64,000 bases of DNA, taken from Hoeflea_A sp963921345. Its GTDB lineage: Bacteria; Pseudomonadota; Alphaproteobacteria; Rhizobiales; Rhizobiaceae. Of this stretch, positions 1-9,353 are shown piece after piece; position 1 is the first letter of the stretch; each line of letters starts with the position of its first letter. The DNA lies in NCBI GenBank assembly GCA_963921345.3, contig CAWUFE020000007.1:4087878-4151877 (forward strand), in the 5' to 3' direction. Below the pieces are notes generated by a model. The model did not search any database, was not told where the DNA came from, and saw only the letters and a program-made list of their open reading frames with translations. The position numbers and the translations under genes are program-made.

Positions 1-556
1 CGTTTTCCGACGGCAGGTCGGCGGCGATGCGCGACAGGCTCCACAACGCCAGGGCGAGCGCCGTCGCACTGATCAGCGCCGCCTCCTCCAGCGTGCCGGC
101 ATATTCGATGAGCACGCCGCCAAGCGTGGCACCGATCAGTCCGCCGAGGCTCCAGAAGCCGTGGCAGGACGACATGATGGCGCGCGACATCCGCCGCTCG
201 ACCACCACGGCGTTGGCGTTCATGGCAATGTCCATGGAGCCGAGCAGGCCGCCGAAACAGACCATCGCGATCGCCAGGGCCGCGACATTCGGAGCCAGCA
301 CCACCGGCAGCAGGCCGAGACTGGTCACCAGGCACGTGGCGCGCAACACCGGCCGCGCGCCGACCCGGGCGATCAGCGCCCCCGACAGCGGCATGATGAC
401 GATCGATCCGGCGCCGAAGGCGAGGATCACCAGCCCCATGGCCGATTCCGTCAGGCCATGGCGGGCGGCGAGTTCGGGCACCAGCGGCGCCCAGCCGCCG
501 ACCACCATGCCGTTGAGGAAAAACAGGGCGGAGACCGCCGCCCGAATGCCCGTCAT
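1..556 (-). CDS. MFS transporter, N-terminal part (cut by window edge)
   Basis: About 185 residues are visible, running off the left edge. They begin MTGIRAAVSALFFLNGMVVG and contain several hydrophobic helices, with the loop RVGARPVLR between helices 2 and 3 as in major facilitator permeases. The segment MVVGGWAPLVPELAARHGL resembles YbjJ-like MFS proteins. The Met codon at 556 follows a purine-rich AGGCGG. The gene starts 26 bp after the pyruvate carboxylase stop on the same strand, so the two are probably co-transcribed. The substrate cannot be told from the sequence; export of a metabolite is only a guess. Confidence 0.8.
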   Translation of the reverse strand, partial: MTGIRAAVSALFFLNGMVVGGWAPLVPELAARHGLTESAMGLVILAFGAGSIVIMPLSGALIARVGARPVLRATCLVTSLGLLPVVLAPNVAALAIAMVCFGGLLGSMDIAMNANAVVVERRMSRAIMSSCHGFWSLGGLIGATLGGVLIEYAGTLEEAALISATALALALWSLSRIAADLPSEN

Positions 557-582
557 GCCGCCGCCTTTTGACCGAGTTGCGT

Positions 583-3500
583 TTACGCGTAGACCACCAG
601 CAGGTCTTTGGCGTCGATCTGATCGCCGGCCTTCACCAGCACTTCGGCAACGATGCCGTCGCGCTCGGCGTGGATAGCGGTTTCCATCTTCATCGCCTCG
701 ATCGACAGCAACACGTCGCCGGCCTTGATCTCCTGGCCAGCGGCGACCGCCACGGTGGAGACCACACCGGGCATCGGCGCGCCGATCTGCGCATCGTTGC
801 CGGCATCGGCCTTGCGGCGCTGCGCCGCGGCCGAGGCGCCGTGCGCGCGGTCCGGCACCTTGATGCGGCGCGGCTGGCCGTTGAGCTCGAAGAACACCGT
901 GACCATGCCCTTGTCGTCGGCTTCGCCGACGGCAAGGTTGCGGATGACCAGCGTCTTGCCCTTCTCGATGTCGACGAACAGTTCGTCGCCCGCCGGCAGG
1001 CCGTAGAAATAGGCCGGCGTCGGCAGCGCCGAGACCGGACCGTAGGTCTGTTCGGCCAGCGCGTAGTCGGTAAACACCTTCGGATACATCAGATAGGAGG
1101 CGAACTCGAAATCGTTGATCCGGCGGTCGATCGCCGCCTCGATATCGGCACGCGCCGCGCCGAGATCGGCATCCTCGAGCAGCGCTCCGGGACGCTCCGT
1201 ATAGGGTTTGTCGCCCTTCAGCACCTTGCTCTGCAGCGCTTCGGGCCAGCCGCCCGGCGACTGGCCGAGATCGCCGCGCATCATCGAGACGACCGAATCG
1301 GGGAAGGAAACATCACGCTCCGGATTTTCGACATCGGCCACCGACAGGTCCTGCGACACCATCATCAGAGCCATGTCGCCCACCACCTTCGACGACGGCG
1401 TCACCTTGACGATGTCGCCGAACATCTGGTTGGCGTCGGCATAGGCCTGCGCCACTTCGTGCCAGCGGGTTTCAAGACCCAGCGAGCGCGCCTGTTCCTT
1501 CAGGTTGGTAAACTGGCCGCCCGGCATTTCGTGCAGGTAGACCTCCGAAGCAGGCCCCTTCAGGTCACTCTCGAAGGCGGCATATTGCGCCCGCACAGCC
1601 TCCCAGTAGAAGGAGATGCGGCGGATCCATTCCGGGTCGAGGCCCGGATCGCGTTCGGTCCCGCGCAGCGCCTCGACGATCGAGCCGAGGCAGGGCTGCG
1701 AAGTGTTGCCCGACAGCGCGTCCATCGCCGCATCCACCGCGTCGACGCCGGCCTCGACGGCAGCCAGCACCGTCGCCGCCGATATGCCCGACGTGTCGTG
1801 GGTGTGGAAATGGATCGGCAGGTCGGTCGCCTCGCGCAACGCCTTGAACAGGATCGTTGCCGCCGACGGCTTCAACAGCCCCGCCATGTCCTTGACGGCG
1901 ATGATGTGAGCGCCGGCGTCGGCCAGTTCACCTGCCAGCTCGGTGTAGTATTTGAGGTCGTATTTCGGCCGGGCGGAGTTGAGGATGTCGCCGGTGTAGC
2001 AGATCGTCGCCTCGCACAGCTTGTTTTCCTCGCACACGGCGTCCATGGAGACGCGCATGTTGTCGACCCAGTTGAGGCAGTCGAAGACACGAAACAGGTC
2101 GATGCCGCCCTTGGCCGCCTGGCGAACGAAATATTTGACGACATTGTCCGGATAGTTGGTGTAGCCGACGCCGTTGGCGCCGCGCAGCAGCATCTGCAGG
2201 AGCAGGTTCGGGGCGCCGTCGCGCACCGCCTGCAGCCGCTCCCACGGATCTTCGGTCAGAAACCGCATGGCGACGTCGAAAGTGGCGCCGCCCCAGCACT
2301 CCAGCGAAAGCAGCTGCGGCAGTGCGCGCGCATAGGTGCCGGAGATGCGGGCGATATCGTGGGTGCGCATGCGCGTCGCCAGCAGCGACTGGTGGCCGTC
2401 GCGCATGGTCGTGTCGGTCATCAGCACCCGCCGCTCGTTGCGCATCCACTCGGCAAAGGCCTTGGGCCCGAGATCGTCGAGCAGCTGCTTGGCGCCGTCC
2501 GGCACCGGCGCGTCGAAATAGGGAATCGTCGGCGGCGCCACGTCGTCCGACGGCTTTTGCCGGTCGCGGGTTTCCGGATGGCCGTTGACGGTGACGTCGG
2601 CGATATAGGTGAGCAACCGCGTCGCCCGGTCCTTGCGGCGCACCTGGGCGAACAGTTCCGGCGTGTTGTCGATGAATTTGGTGGTGTAGGAATTGTCGCG
2701 GAAACGGTCGTGGCCGATGATCGCTTCCAGGAAGGTCAGATTGGTGGCGACACCGCGGATGCGAAATTCGCGCAGCGCCCGGTCCATCCGGTCGATCGCC
2801 TCTTCAGGGGTCGGCGCCCAGGCCGTCACCTTCTCCAGCAGCGGATCGTAATAACGGGTGATCACCGCGCCGGAATAGGCGGTGCCGCCGTCGAGCCGGA
2901 TGCCGAAACCGGTAGCGCCGCGATAGGCGGTGATGCGGCCATAGTCGGGAATGAAATTCTGTTCCGGATCTTCCGTGGTGATGCGGCACTGCAGGGCGTG
3001 GCCGTTCAGCCGGATATCGTCCTGCTTTGGCACGCCCGATTCGGGCGACCCGATGGCAAAGCCGTCGAGCACGTGAATCTGCGCCTTGACGATATCGATG
3101 CCGGTCACCTCCTCGGTGACCGTGTGCTCCACCTGGATGCGCGGATTGACCTCGATGAAATAGAAGGCGCCGGTGTCGGCATCCATCAGGAACTCGACCG
3201 TGCCGGCGCCGAGATAGTTGGTTGCCTGGCCGATTTTCAGCGCATAGCCGGCGAGCTCGTTTCGCTGGGCCTCGCTGAGATAGGGCGCCGGCGCCCGCTC
3301 CACCACCTTCTGGTTGCGCCGCTGGATCGAGCAGTCGCGCTCGAACAGATGCACCACATTGCCGTGGCTGTCGCCGAGCAGCTGCACCTCGACATGGCGG
3401 GCCCGCTCCACCAGCTTTTCCAGATAGACCTCGTCCTTGCCGAAGGCGGCCATCGCCTCGCGCTTCGCCTCGGTGACCTCGCGCTCCAGCTCGTCTTCCG

Positions 3501-4041
3501 AACGGATGACGCGCATGCCGCGGCCGCCGCCGCCCCAGGAAGCCTTCAGCATCACCGGATAGCCGACCTCCTTGGCCATCCGGGCAACCTGCGCCATGTC
3601 CTCCGGCAGCGGCTCGGTCGCCGGAACCACCGGCACTCCGACCTCCAGCGCCAGGTTGCGCGCTGCCACCTTATTGCCCAACCGCCGCATGGTTTCCGGC
3701 TTGGGGCCGATGAAAACGATATCGCTGGCGGCGCAGGCCTCGGCAAATTCCGGGCTTTCCGACAGCAGCCCGTAGCCCGGGTGAATGGCGTCGGCGCCCG
3801 ACAGCTTGGCGACGCGGATCATCTCGTCGATCGACAGGTAGCTTTCGATCGGCCCGAGATCCTGGGCCAGATGCGGGCCGCGGCCGACCTGATAGGATTC
3901 ATCCGCCTTGAAGCGGTGCAGAGCGAGCTTGTCCTCCTCGGCCCAGACGGCGACCGTTTCCAGTCCCAGCTCGTTGGCGGCGCGGAACACGCGGATGGCA
4001 ATCTCGGACCGGTTGGCGACGAGGATCTTGGAAATCGGCAA
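583..4041 (-). CDS. pyc: pyruvate carboxylase
   Basis: A single-chain, biotin-dependent carboxylase of 1152 residues, the usual length for the alpha4 type. It makes oxaloacetate from pyruvate and bicarbonate with ATP, an anaplerotic step in the cytoplasm. Domains in order: biotin carboxylase (about 1-455, ATP-grasp glycine loop KASWGGGGRGMR at 166-177); carboxyltransferase TIM barrel starting near MTDTTMRDGHQSL (about 540); the conserved PYC/OADA region (about 855-1055); and a C-terminal biotinyl domain with EAMKMET, in which Lys1118 is the biotinylated residue. No frame breaks are visible. The downstream MFS gene follows after 26 bp. A strong hairpin lies in the 5' region. Confidence 0.97.
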   Translation of the reverse strand: MPISKILVANRSEIAIRVFRAANELGLETVAVWAEEDKLALHRFKADESYQVGRGPHLAQDLGPIESYLSIDEMIRVAKLSGADAIHPGYGLLSESPEFAEACAASDIVFIGPKPETMRRLGNKVAARNLALEVGVPVVPATEPLPEDMAQVARMAKEVGYPVMLKASWGGGGRGMRVIRSEDELEREVTEAKREAMAAFGKDEVYLEKLVERARHVEVQLLGDSHGNVVHLFERDCSIQRRNQKVVERAPAPYLSEAQRNELAGYALKIGQATNYLGAGTVEFLMDADTGAFYFIEVNPRIQVEHTVTEEVTGIDIVKAQIHVLDGFAIGSPESGVPKQDDIRLNGHALQCRITTEDPEQNFIPDYGRITAYRGATGFGIRLDGGTAYSGAVITRYYDPLLEKVTAWAPTPEEAIDRMDRALREFRIRGVATNLTFLEAIIGHDRFRDNSYTTKFIDNTPELFAQVRRKDRATRLLTYIADVTVNGHPETRDRQKPSDDVAPPTIPYFDAPVPDGAKQLLDDLGPKAFAEWMRNERRVLMTDTTMRDGHQSLLATRMRTHDIARISGTYARALPQLLSLECWGGATFDVAMRFLTEDPWERLQAVRDGAPNLLLQMLLRGANGVGYTNYPDNVVKYFVRQAAKGGIDLFRVFDCLNWVDNMRVSMDAVCEENKLCEATICYTGDILNSARPKYDLKYYTELAGELADAGAHIIAVKDMAGLLKPSAATILFKALREATDLPIHFHTHDTSGISAATVLAAVEAGVDAVDAAMDALSGNTSQPCLGSIVEALRGTERDPGLDPEWIRRISFYWEAVRAQYAAFESDLKGPASEVYLHEMPGGQFTNLKEQARSLGLETRWHEVAQAYADANQMFGDIVKVTPSSKVVGDMALMMVSQDLSVADVENPERDVSFPDSVVSMMRGDLGQSPGGWPEALQSKVLKGDKPYTERPGALLEDADLGAARADIEAAIDRRINDFEFASYLMYPKVFTDYALAEQTYGPVSALPTPAYFYGLPAGDELFVDIEKGKTLVIRNLAVGEADDKGMVTVFFELNGQPRRIKVPDRAHGASAAAQRRKADAGNDAQIGAPMPGVVSTVAVAAGQEIKAGDVLLSIEAMKMETAIHAERDGIVAEVLVKAGDQIDAKDLLVVYA

Positions 4042-4077
4042 GGCAGTTCACTCCAGCAAAGGCGTCGAAAGCCCGGC

Positions 4078-4099
4078 AAAGGGCCTTTTTCGGCCCTTT
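4078..4099. terminator. perfect 8-bp hairpin upstream of pyc
   Basis: AAAGGGCC (4078-4085) and GGCCCTTT (4092-4099) form a perfect stem with a six-base loop. It lies between the luxR-type gene (ends 4179) and pyc (starts 4041), both on the minus strand. On the plus strand it is followed by CTTTAG, but no plus-strand gene ends here. On the minus strand there is no U-tract. It may end or weaken luxR transcription, or be a leader structure of pyc. Confidence 0.35.
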
Positions 4100-4178
4100 C
4101 TTTAGAGCCTTTCCCGACAAAATGAAATGCTTTGCTGCACTGCGGCACAATTGTAACGAATTGCGCCAGTCTCGCCGT

Positions 4179-4919
4179 TCAGGAGATCAGCCCAAGCTTG
4201 AAGGCGATGGCAACGGCGTGGTGCCGGTTCTTGGCCTTCAGTTTCACCTGGACCGCGTTCATGTACCAGTCGACCGTATGGTTCGACAGGTCGAGAATGG
4301 CGGCGATTTCGTTCGACGTCATGCCATCGGCAAGAAAACTGAGCGACTCCATTTCGCGATTGGTCAGTTGCACGTCGACGGCCGACGCCAGTTCGTCGTT
4401 CACCAGCGGGTCGGATAGCTCCAGCAGGCGCCAGAAGGCGGCCTTGGCGAGGGCGTCGAACTGGATCATCTCCAGCGACGACAACTCGACGGGCTTGCCG
4501 CCGAGGGCGAGCACGCCGAGCAATCCGCGGCGGCCGTGCACCGGGAACATGTAGCCCGATTCAAGCCCGAATTTGAACGCATCGATCATCATCCGCTGCA
4601 TGCGGCGGCGATGCGGATCGCGGCGGAAGGCCGGCACCGCGTCCTCCCAGCGAAAGCCGCGCTGGGCGTGGCCCAGATAGCGGATATTGGGATCGATCAG
4701 CACGTAGCGGCGCTCCATGTAGCGCGCCGGCCAGCCATCCGGCCAGCGGCCGGCGAGAATCAGGCTGAGCGGATCGTCGGAGACCTTGGGCTGGCGGATC
4801 ACGCCGTAATATTCGAAACCGTAGGCGTCGAGCACCGACTCGAGCTCGTCGATGACCGTGCCCTGGTCTTCGAATGCGGCGACGTTCTCAAGAAAATCGA
4901 TAACGGATGTAATCTTCAC
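4179..4919 (-). CDS. LuxR-family transcriptional regulator (autoinducer-binding type), orphan
   Basis: A 246-residue regulator with an N-terminal autoinducer-binding domain and a C-terminal LuxR helix-turn-helix (from about LTNREMESLSFLADGMTSNE). Residues typical of TraR/LuxR ligand pockets are recognisable: W...RYMERRY, IDPN, and the Trp of FRWEDA. I chose the GTG at 4919 because GGAGG (4927-4931) lies seven bases before it. A longer in-frame reading to 5066 has no such site, and the GTG gives the normal family length. No luxI synthase gene is in the window, so this may be a LuxR solo responding to imported or non-AHL signals. The recognition helix (SNHTVDWYMNAVQVKLKAKN) departs somewhat from the usual TVKFHLNNIRRKLGVRNR. 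Confidence 0.87.
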   Translation of the reverse strand: MKITSVIDFLENVAAFEDQGTVIDELESVLDAYGFEYYGVIRQPKVSDDPLSLILAGRWPDGWPARYMERRYVLIDPNIRYLGHAQRGFRWEDAVPAFRRDPHRRRMQRMMIDAFKFGLESGYMFPVHGRRGLLGVLALGGKPVELSSLEMIQFDALAKAAFWRLLELSDPLVNDELASAVDVQLTNREMESLSFLADGMTSNEIAAILDLSNHTVDWYMNAVQVKLKAKNRHHAVAIAFKLGLIS

Positions 4920-5142
4920 GCACACACCTCCGCCTCGGTCGTCCAGTTGCGAACCGACTCGACTGGCCGGTTCCTTCGGTCGAATGGCGAATCCATACCC
5001 CGCGGAAGTATAGGCACTCCCGATACACAGGAAAAGCCGCCTATCGCGTATAAATTGAAATATCAATGCTGAAAAAATGAGGCGTTTTCAGGTTCAATAC
5101 AGAGATCCCGGCCGGCCGCTTGTCACGCCATGGCGGGCTGAT

Positions 5143-6345
5143 ATGCTGCGCTTCATGAACGCACCCGGTCCGCGCGCCGTCGCCATCGTCTTCGGCCTTT
5201 GCCTCGCCATCGCCACCGCAATGCCGGCCATGGCCAAGCCGTCCTTCCGCAACTACGTCGATTCGCTCTATCCGGACGCCGCTGCGGCCGGCGTCGAATG
5301 GAAGACCTTCGAGGCCGCGACCAGGGGACTCACCCCCAACAAGAAGATCGAATCGCTGACCCGCTCGCAGCCGGAGTTCAAACGCTCGATCGGAAAATAT
5401 GTCGGCAACCGGGTCACCTCGGACCGCATCCGGATGGGCCGGTCGATGGCCAAGAAATATGCCCGGACGCTGGCAGCTCTGGAAAAGAAGTACGGCGTCG
5501 ACCGCTACGTGCTGCTTGCCGTTTGGGGCATGGAAACCAACTATGGCGGCTATATCGGCAAGAGCGACACGCTGCGTTCGCTGGCGACGCTGGCCTATAT
5601 CGGCTACCGCGGCGACTTCTTCAAAGACGAGTTCATCAACGCGCTGCTGGTCATGCAGCAGGAGCGGCTGTCGCGAAAACAGATGCGCGGCTCCTGGGCC
5701 GGCGCCGTCGGCCACACCCAGTTCATGCCGTCGAGCTTTCTCAAATACGCCGTCGACCACAATGGCGACGGGCGCCGTGATCTGTGGGGCTCGGTTCCCG
5801 ACGCGCTTGCCTCGGCGGCCAACTATCTCAAGCAGCATGGCTGGAGTTCCGGCACCGCCTGGGGTTTCCAGGTGGCCCTGCCGAAGGGCATCGACCTGAC
5901 CCGCGCCGACGACACCTACGCCAACTGGGTCAAGCGCGGCGTCAAGCGCACCGATGGCGGCGACCTGCCGAAACGCGGCAGCGCGACGCTGCTCTTTCCA
6001 AGCGGCATCGAGGGGCTGGCCTTCCTCGCCACCAACAATTTCATGGTGCTGAAGAGCTACAATTTCTCCGACGCCTACGCCCTGTCGCTCGGCCATCTGG
6101 CCGACCGTATCGCCAACCGCCACGCACCGCTCAGCGGCACCTGGAACGTCGAACGCCCGCTCAACAAGAAGCAGCGCATCGCCGTCCAGGAAACGATGCA
6201 GAAACAGGGTTACAAGGTGCCGCGCACCGACGGTCGGGTCGGCCTCGACATGCGCGCCGTCATCCGCCAGTACCAGGCCCGCAACGGCATGCCGGTCGAC
6301 GGCCACATGGACGAAGGCATCCACAATTCCGTCATGGGGCGATGA
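5143..6345 (+). CDS. secreted lytic murein transglycosylase, MltB/SLT_2 type
   Basis: A 400-residue periplasmic enzyme that cleaves peptidoglycan glycan strands with formation of 1,6-anhydro-MurNAc ends. After the Met at 5143 (or the nearby Met at 5155) comes a signal peptide ending in MPAMA. The catalytic domain shows the family pattern LLAVWGMETNYGG, whose Glu is the general acid, followed by GAVGHTQFMPSSF. The C-terminal 60 residues (IAVQETMQKQGYKVPRTDG) are a peptidoglycan-binding type 1 domain. No Cys follows the signal peptide, so it is soluble rather than a lipoprotein. It is divergent from the LuxR gene, with which it shares about 220 bp of upstream DNA. Confidence 0.92.
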   Translation: MLRFMNAPGPRAVAIVFGLCLAIATAMPAMAKPSFRNYVDSLYPDAAAAGVEWKTFEAATRGLTPNKKIESLTRSQPEFKRSIGKYVGNRVTSDRIRMGRSMAKKYARTLAALEKKYGVDRYVLLAVWGMETNYGGYIGKSDTLRSLATLAYIGYRGDFFKDEFINALLVMQQERLSRKQMRGSWAGAVGHTQFMPSSFLKYAVDHNGDGRRDLWGSVPDALASAANYLKQHGWSSGTAWGFQVALPKGIDLTRADDTYANWVKRGVKRTDGGDLPKRGSATLLFPSGIEGLAFLATNNFMVLKSYNFSDAYALSLGHLADRIANRHAPLSGTWNVERPLNKKQRIAVQETMQKQGYKVPRTDGRVGLDMRAVIRQYQARNGMPVDGHMDEGIHNSVMGR

Positions 6346-6393
6346 ATGCAGGAAAGCAGTGCCGAAATTGTGGTCGGCACACAAGTGCATTCA
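6343..6393. terminator. nested inverted repeat between convergent genes
   Basis: An outer pair TGAATGCA (6343-6350) / TGCATTCA (6386-6393) encloses an inner pair GTGCCGA (6359-6365) / TCGGCAC (6374-6380). It lies exactly between the convergent transglycosylase and kinase genes and includes the transglycosylase stop codon. It probably stops transcription from both sides, although there is no T-tract. Confidence 0.5.
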
Positions 6394-6403
6394 GCCAACT
6401 GAC

Positions 6404-7258
6404 TCACATCTCCAACAACCAGCGCACCGTCCGGAAATGCCATTCCGACCAGTTGCTATCGAACGCCCAGGCCATGGTCTGGCCGACGGTCCAGCCGCGC
6501 GCCCGCTGGCGGTCGAGGTCGAGCTCCTCCGTCAGGCGGTCGAACCGGTAGAGCGTATCCTCGCGCGTCGCGCCGAACTCGAAGCTGCGGACCACCGGCG
6601 CCACGGCGAAGGCCCGCTCTCCCGCCAGCGGCTTGGGGTCGATGGCAAGCCACGGTTCCCGCGTCGCCGCCAGGATGTTGTCGCCATGCAGGTCCTGATG
6701 CAGCAGCACCTGCTCGCCCTGGCTGTCCTTGAGATCGACGAGAAAATCGTGGGCCGTGTCGACAAGGGCACGCTCGCACGGGCGACCCGCCGCTTCCCAT
6801 TCCTCATGCATGCCGGCCGCCCATTCCGCGGCTTCCTCCGCAAGGCTATGAAAAGGCGCATCTACGAGAATGCTCAAGCGCTGCAAAAGGCCCGCGACAG
6901 TGCCGATGGGGTCCGCCGGTCGTCCAGCGGCAATGGTCGTGCCGGGCTCGCACCATTCGAGCAGCAGGGCGTGGCGGTCTGCATCGTGGCCCATCAGCCG
7001 CACCGCGCCGTCGCCGTTCCACCGGCGCAACGCTTCGGCCTCATGCGCGCACTCGTCGTGCGGCCATTGGAGTTTCAGGGCAAATCGCTCGGAACCACGG
7101 CGAACCGGGATCACGAACGAGACGTTGCCGCTCAACTCGGCACCGTCGGGCTGCAGATCCCAGGCCTCGCAGACCGTGCGAAACAGATCCGGCAGTTGCT
7201 CCAGCCAGGCCGCACCGCCGGGTTTGTCGGCCAGCCATCGAAGCGACGGTGGAATCAT
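6404..7258 (-). CDS. aminoglycoside/hydroxyurea phosphotransferase-family kinase
   Basis: A 284-residue kinase of the APH(6)/streptomycin phosphotransferase-like family. The catalytic loop LLHQDLHGDNIL (Asp as base, Asn for magnesium) and the following metal-binding Asp in AIDPKPLAGE are intact. This family phosphorylates aminoglycosides or other small hydroxylated molecules; chromosomal members often have no known substrate, so resistance should not be assumed. The Met at 7258 is preferred over upstream in-frame starts inside pbpC because it begins the conserved part (PPSLRWLADKPGG) and lies four bases after the pbpC stop. It is the third gene of the alpha-2-macroglobulin/pbpC operon. Confidence 0.85.
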   Translation of the reverse strand: MIPPSLRWLADKPGGAAWLEQLPDLFRTVCEAWDLQPDGAELSGNVSFVIPVRRGSERFALKLQWPHDECAHEAEALRRWNGDGAVRLMGHDADRHALLLEWCEPGTTIAAGRPADPIGTVAGLLQRLSILVDAPFHSLAEEAAEWAAGMHEEWEAAGRPCERALVDTAHDFLVDLKDSQGEQVLLHQDLHGDNILAATREPWLAIDPKPLAGERAFAVAPVVRSFEFGATREDTLYRFDRLTEELDLDRQRARGWTVGQTMAWAFDSNWSEWHFRTVRWLLEM

Positions 7259-7262
7259 CGCG

Positions 7263-9353
7263 CTACTGGACAAAGACGTCGACGCTGGCCGCCCGGCCGG
7301 CGGCATCGATCACCACCAGATTGGCATTGCCCAGCCCTTCGGGCACCCAGTGCAATTGCCGGCGGCGAGTCTGCCGCTCCAGCGGGCGGCCATTGGCCAG
7401 CCAGCGGAACGGCGGACGGCCGCCCTGCAGCTTGACCACCAGCGGCGCCAGGCCGGCGTCGGCGCGGCGGCCGATCTCCACCCTCGCGCCGTTGGGCGGA
7501 TAGGCGATATGCGGCGGCGCCTCGCCGCCTTCGTGCCGTTCCAGGGCCATCTCCAGGGTTTCGTATCGCCGCATGGCCGGCGGCAGGTCGTCGCGAGCCA
7601 GCCGAACGGCCCCGGGCGGGGCGGCTCGGAACGGCACCGGGTCGAGACCGGAGCGGGCGAAGGCTTCGAACAGAACAGGCGCCGCGGCGGAACGGCCGGT
7701 CATGCCCGGCACGGCCGTGTTGTCGGCTCGACCGGCCCAGACGCCGATGACATAACGGCCGTCATAACCGACCGACCAGGCGTCGCGATAGCCGTAGGAG
7801 GTGCCGGTCTTGTAGGCGATGTTGCGGGTGTCGGCGCCGACCGGCGGCGCCACGCCACGCAGGATGTCGGTGACGTGCCAGCGGGCCGAGTTTTCCAGCA
7901 GCCGCTGTCCGCGGCCAACCTCCTTCGGCCCGTCGACGCCGTTGACGAGCAGCATCGGCCGGCCATCCGCCGAAGCGAGGCCCGTATAGAGCTGTACGAG
8001 GTCGACCAGGCTGATGCCGATGCCGCCGAGCCCGATCGAGAGGCCCGGATGGCCACCGCGGGCCAGCGCATAGTCGGCCTGCCCACGCCGCAGCAGCGCC
8101 GTCAGCCGCGCCGGCCCGACGCCGTCGAGCAGCCGGATGGCCGGCACGTTGAGCGACAGCTGCAGCGCCTCGCGCACACTGACGTCGCCCTGGAACGTCA
8201 TGTCGAAATTGCGCGGCCGATAGCCGGCAAAATCCGCAGGCCGATCGGCAATCAGTGTCTCGGGCATCACCAGGCCTTCCTCGAAGGCCAGCCCGTAGAT
8301 GAAAGGTTTGAGCGCCGAACCGGGCGAGCGGCGGGCAAGCGACATGTCGATCCAGCCGGACCGCCGGCTGTCGACGAAGCCGGGCGAGCCGACCTGCGCC
8401 AGAATGGAGCCATCGCGGCTATCGGCAACGACGATGGCGACCGATACCCGGCCGTGCAATCGCTCGGCGGCTTCCGCTGCAAGGCTCTCGAGATTGGCCT
8501 GGACCTGCCGGTCCAGCCGGGTCGGATGAACGAGGTTCCCCGGATCCGCCCGCCGCGCCCGTTCCGCCAGATGCGCGGCCAGCGCCGGCATCGGACGCCG
8601 AACGGCGGCAAATTCCAGCCCGCCGACGCGATCGACCTCGCGGATATCGACCAGACCGCTGTCAGCCGCGCGCCGCAACACCCGCAACCCGGCCTCGCGC
8701 GCCGCTTTCGCCTGCCGGTCCGGCCGCCGGCGTTCGGGCGATTGCGGCAGGGCGACGAGCAGCGCGGCCTCCGACAGCCGCAGATGCGTCGCGTCTCTGC
8801 CGAAATAGGCAAGGCTCGCGGCGCGGATGCCCTCCAGGTTGCCGCCATAGGGCGCCAGCGTCAGATACCAGGCGAGGATCTCGTCCTTCGACAGCCGCCG
8901 CTCCAGCTGCAGCGCCCGCGCCATCTGCAACAGCTTGGCGCCCATCGTGCGCGACGGCCGCGGCTCCAGAAGGCGCGCCAGCTGCATGGTGATGGTCGAT
9001 CCGCCGGAGACGACGCGGCGGTGCATCACGAACTGACCGGCGGCGCGCGCCATGGCCAGCGGATCGACGCCCGGATGCGACCGGAACCGCTTGTCCTCAT
9101 AGGCGATCAGCAGCGCCAGGAAATCGGGATCGACCTGGCTCAGGTCGGCCTTCAGCCGCCAACGTCCCTGCGGCGTCGCAAAGACCCGCAGCAATTCGCC
9201 ATGGCGGTCCGTCACCGCCGTCGACAGCGGCCGCTCGCCCGGCAGAGGCGGCGGATTGAGCCGGTCGAACAGCATCGCCGCCAGTCCGGCGAGCACGACC
9301 GTGGCGACGCCGAGCACCGCGGCCAGGCCAAGCGATTTGCGCAAGCGTCTCAT
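7263..9353 (-). CDS. pbpC: penicillin-binding protein 1C
   Basis: A 696-residue bifunctional peptidoglycan synthase-like protein. It has a short cytoplasmic tail and one membrane helix (about 8-28), then a glycosyltransferase family 51 domain (YEDKRFRSHPG with catalytic Glu86; GGSTITMQLARLL). The transpeptidase domain has SALK (catalytic Ser near 345), SLN and KTGTS (near 511), and a C-terminal PBP1C-specific domain follows. The start overlaps the stop of the alpha-2-macroglobulin gene by four bases (ATGA), showing translational coupling. In enterobacteria pbpC is likewise paired with yfhM; the pair is thought to protect and repair the wall when proteases breach the outer membrane. Confidence 0.95.
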   Translation of the reverse strand: MRRLRKSLGLAAVLGVATVVLAGLAAMLFDRLNPPPLPGERPLSTAVTDRHGELLRVFATPQGRWRLKADLSQVDPDFLALLIAYEDKRFRSHPGVDPLAMARAAGQFVMHRRVVSGGSTITMQLARLLEPRPSRTMGAKLLQMARALQLERRLSKDEILAWYLTLAPYGGNLEGIRAASLAYFGRDATHLRLSEAALLVALPQSPERRRPDRQAKAAREAGLRVLRRAADSGLVDIREVDRVGGLEFAAVRRPMPALAAHLAERARRADPGNLVHPTRLDRQVQANLESLAAEAAERLHGRVSVAIVVADSRDGSILAQVGSPGFVDSRRSGWIDMSLARRSPGSALKPFIYGLAFEEGLVMPETLIADRPADFAGYRPRNFDMTFQGDVSVREALQLSLNVPAIRLLDGVGPARLTALLRRGQADYALARGGHPGLSIGLGGIGISLVDLVQLYTGLASADGRPMLLVNGVDGPKEVGRGQRLLENSARWHVTDILRGVAPPVGADTRNIAYKTGTSYGYRDAWSVGYDGRYVIGVWAGRADNTAVPGMTGRSAAAPVLFEAFARSGLDPVPFRAAPPGAVRLARDDLPPAMRRYETLEMALERHEGGEAPPHIAYPPNGARVEIGRRADAGLAPLVVKLQGGRPPFRWLANGRPLERQTRRRQLHWVPEGLGNANLVVIDAAGRAASVDVFVQ

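Noticed and set aside
568..4125. Very long open frame (1185 codons) opposite pyruvate carboxylase
   Set aside because: Composition (His/Arg/Asp/Gly-rich) and exact overlap show it is the antisense of a well-supported gene in GC-rich DNA.
5041..6390. 449-codon open frame opposite the lytic transglycosylase
   Set aside because: Antisense shadow; the plus-strand frame has signal peptide and catalytic motif.
6404..7258. Calling the kinase a streptomycin resistance gene
   Set aside because: Family match only; chromosomal operon context with cell-wall genes gives no support for resistance.
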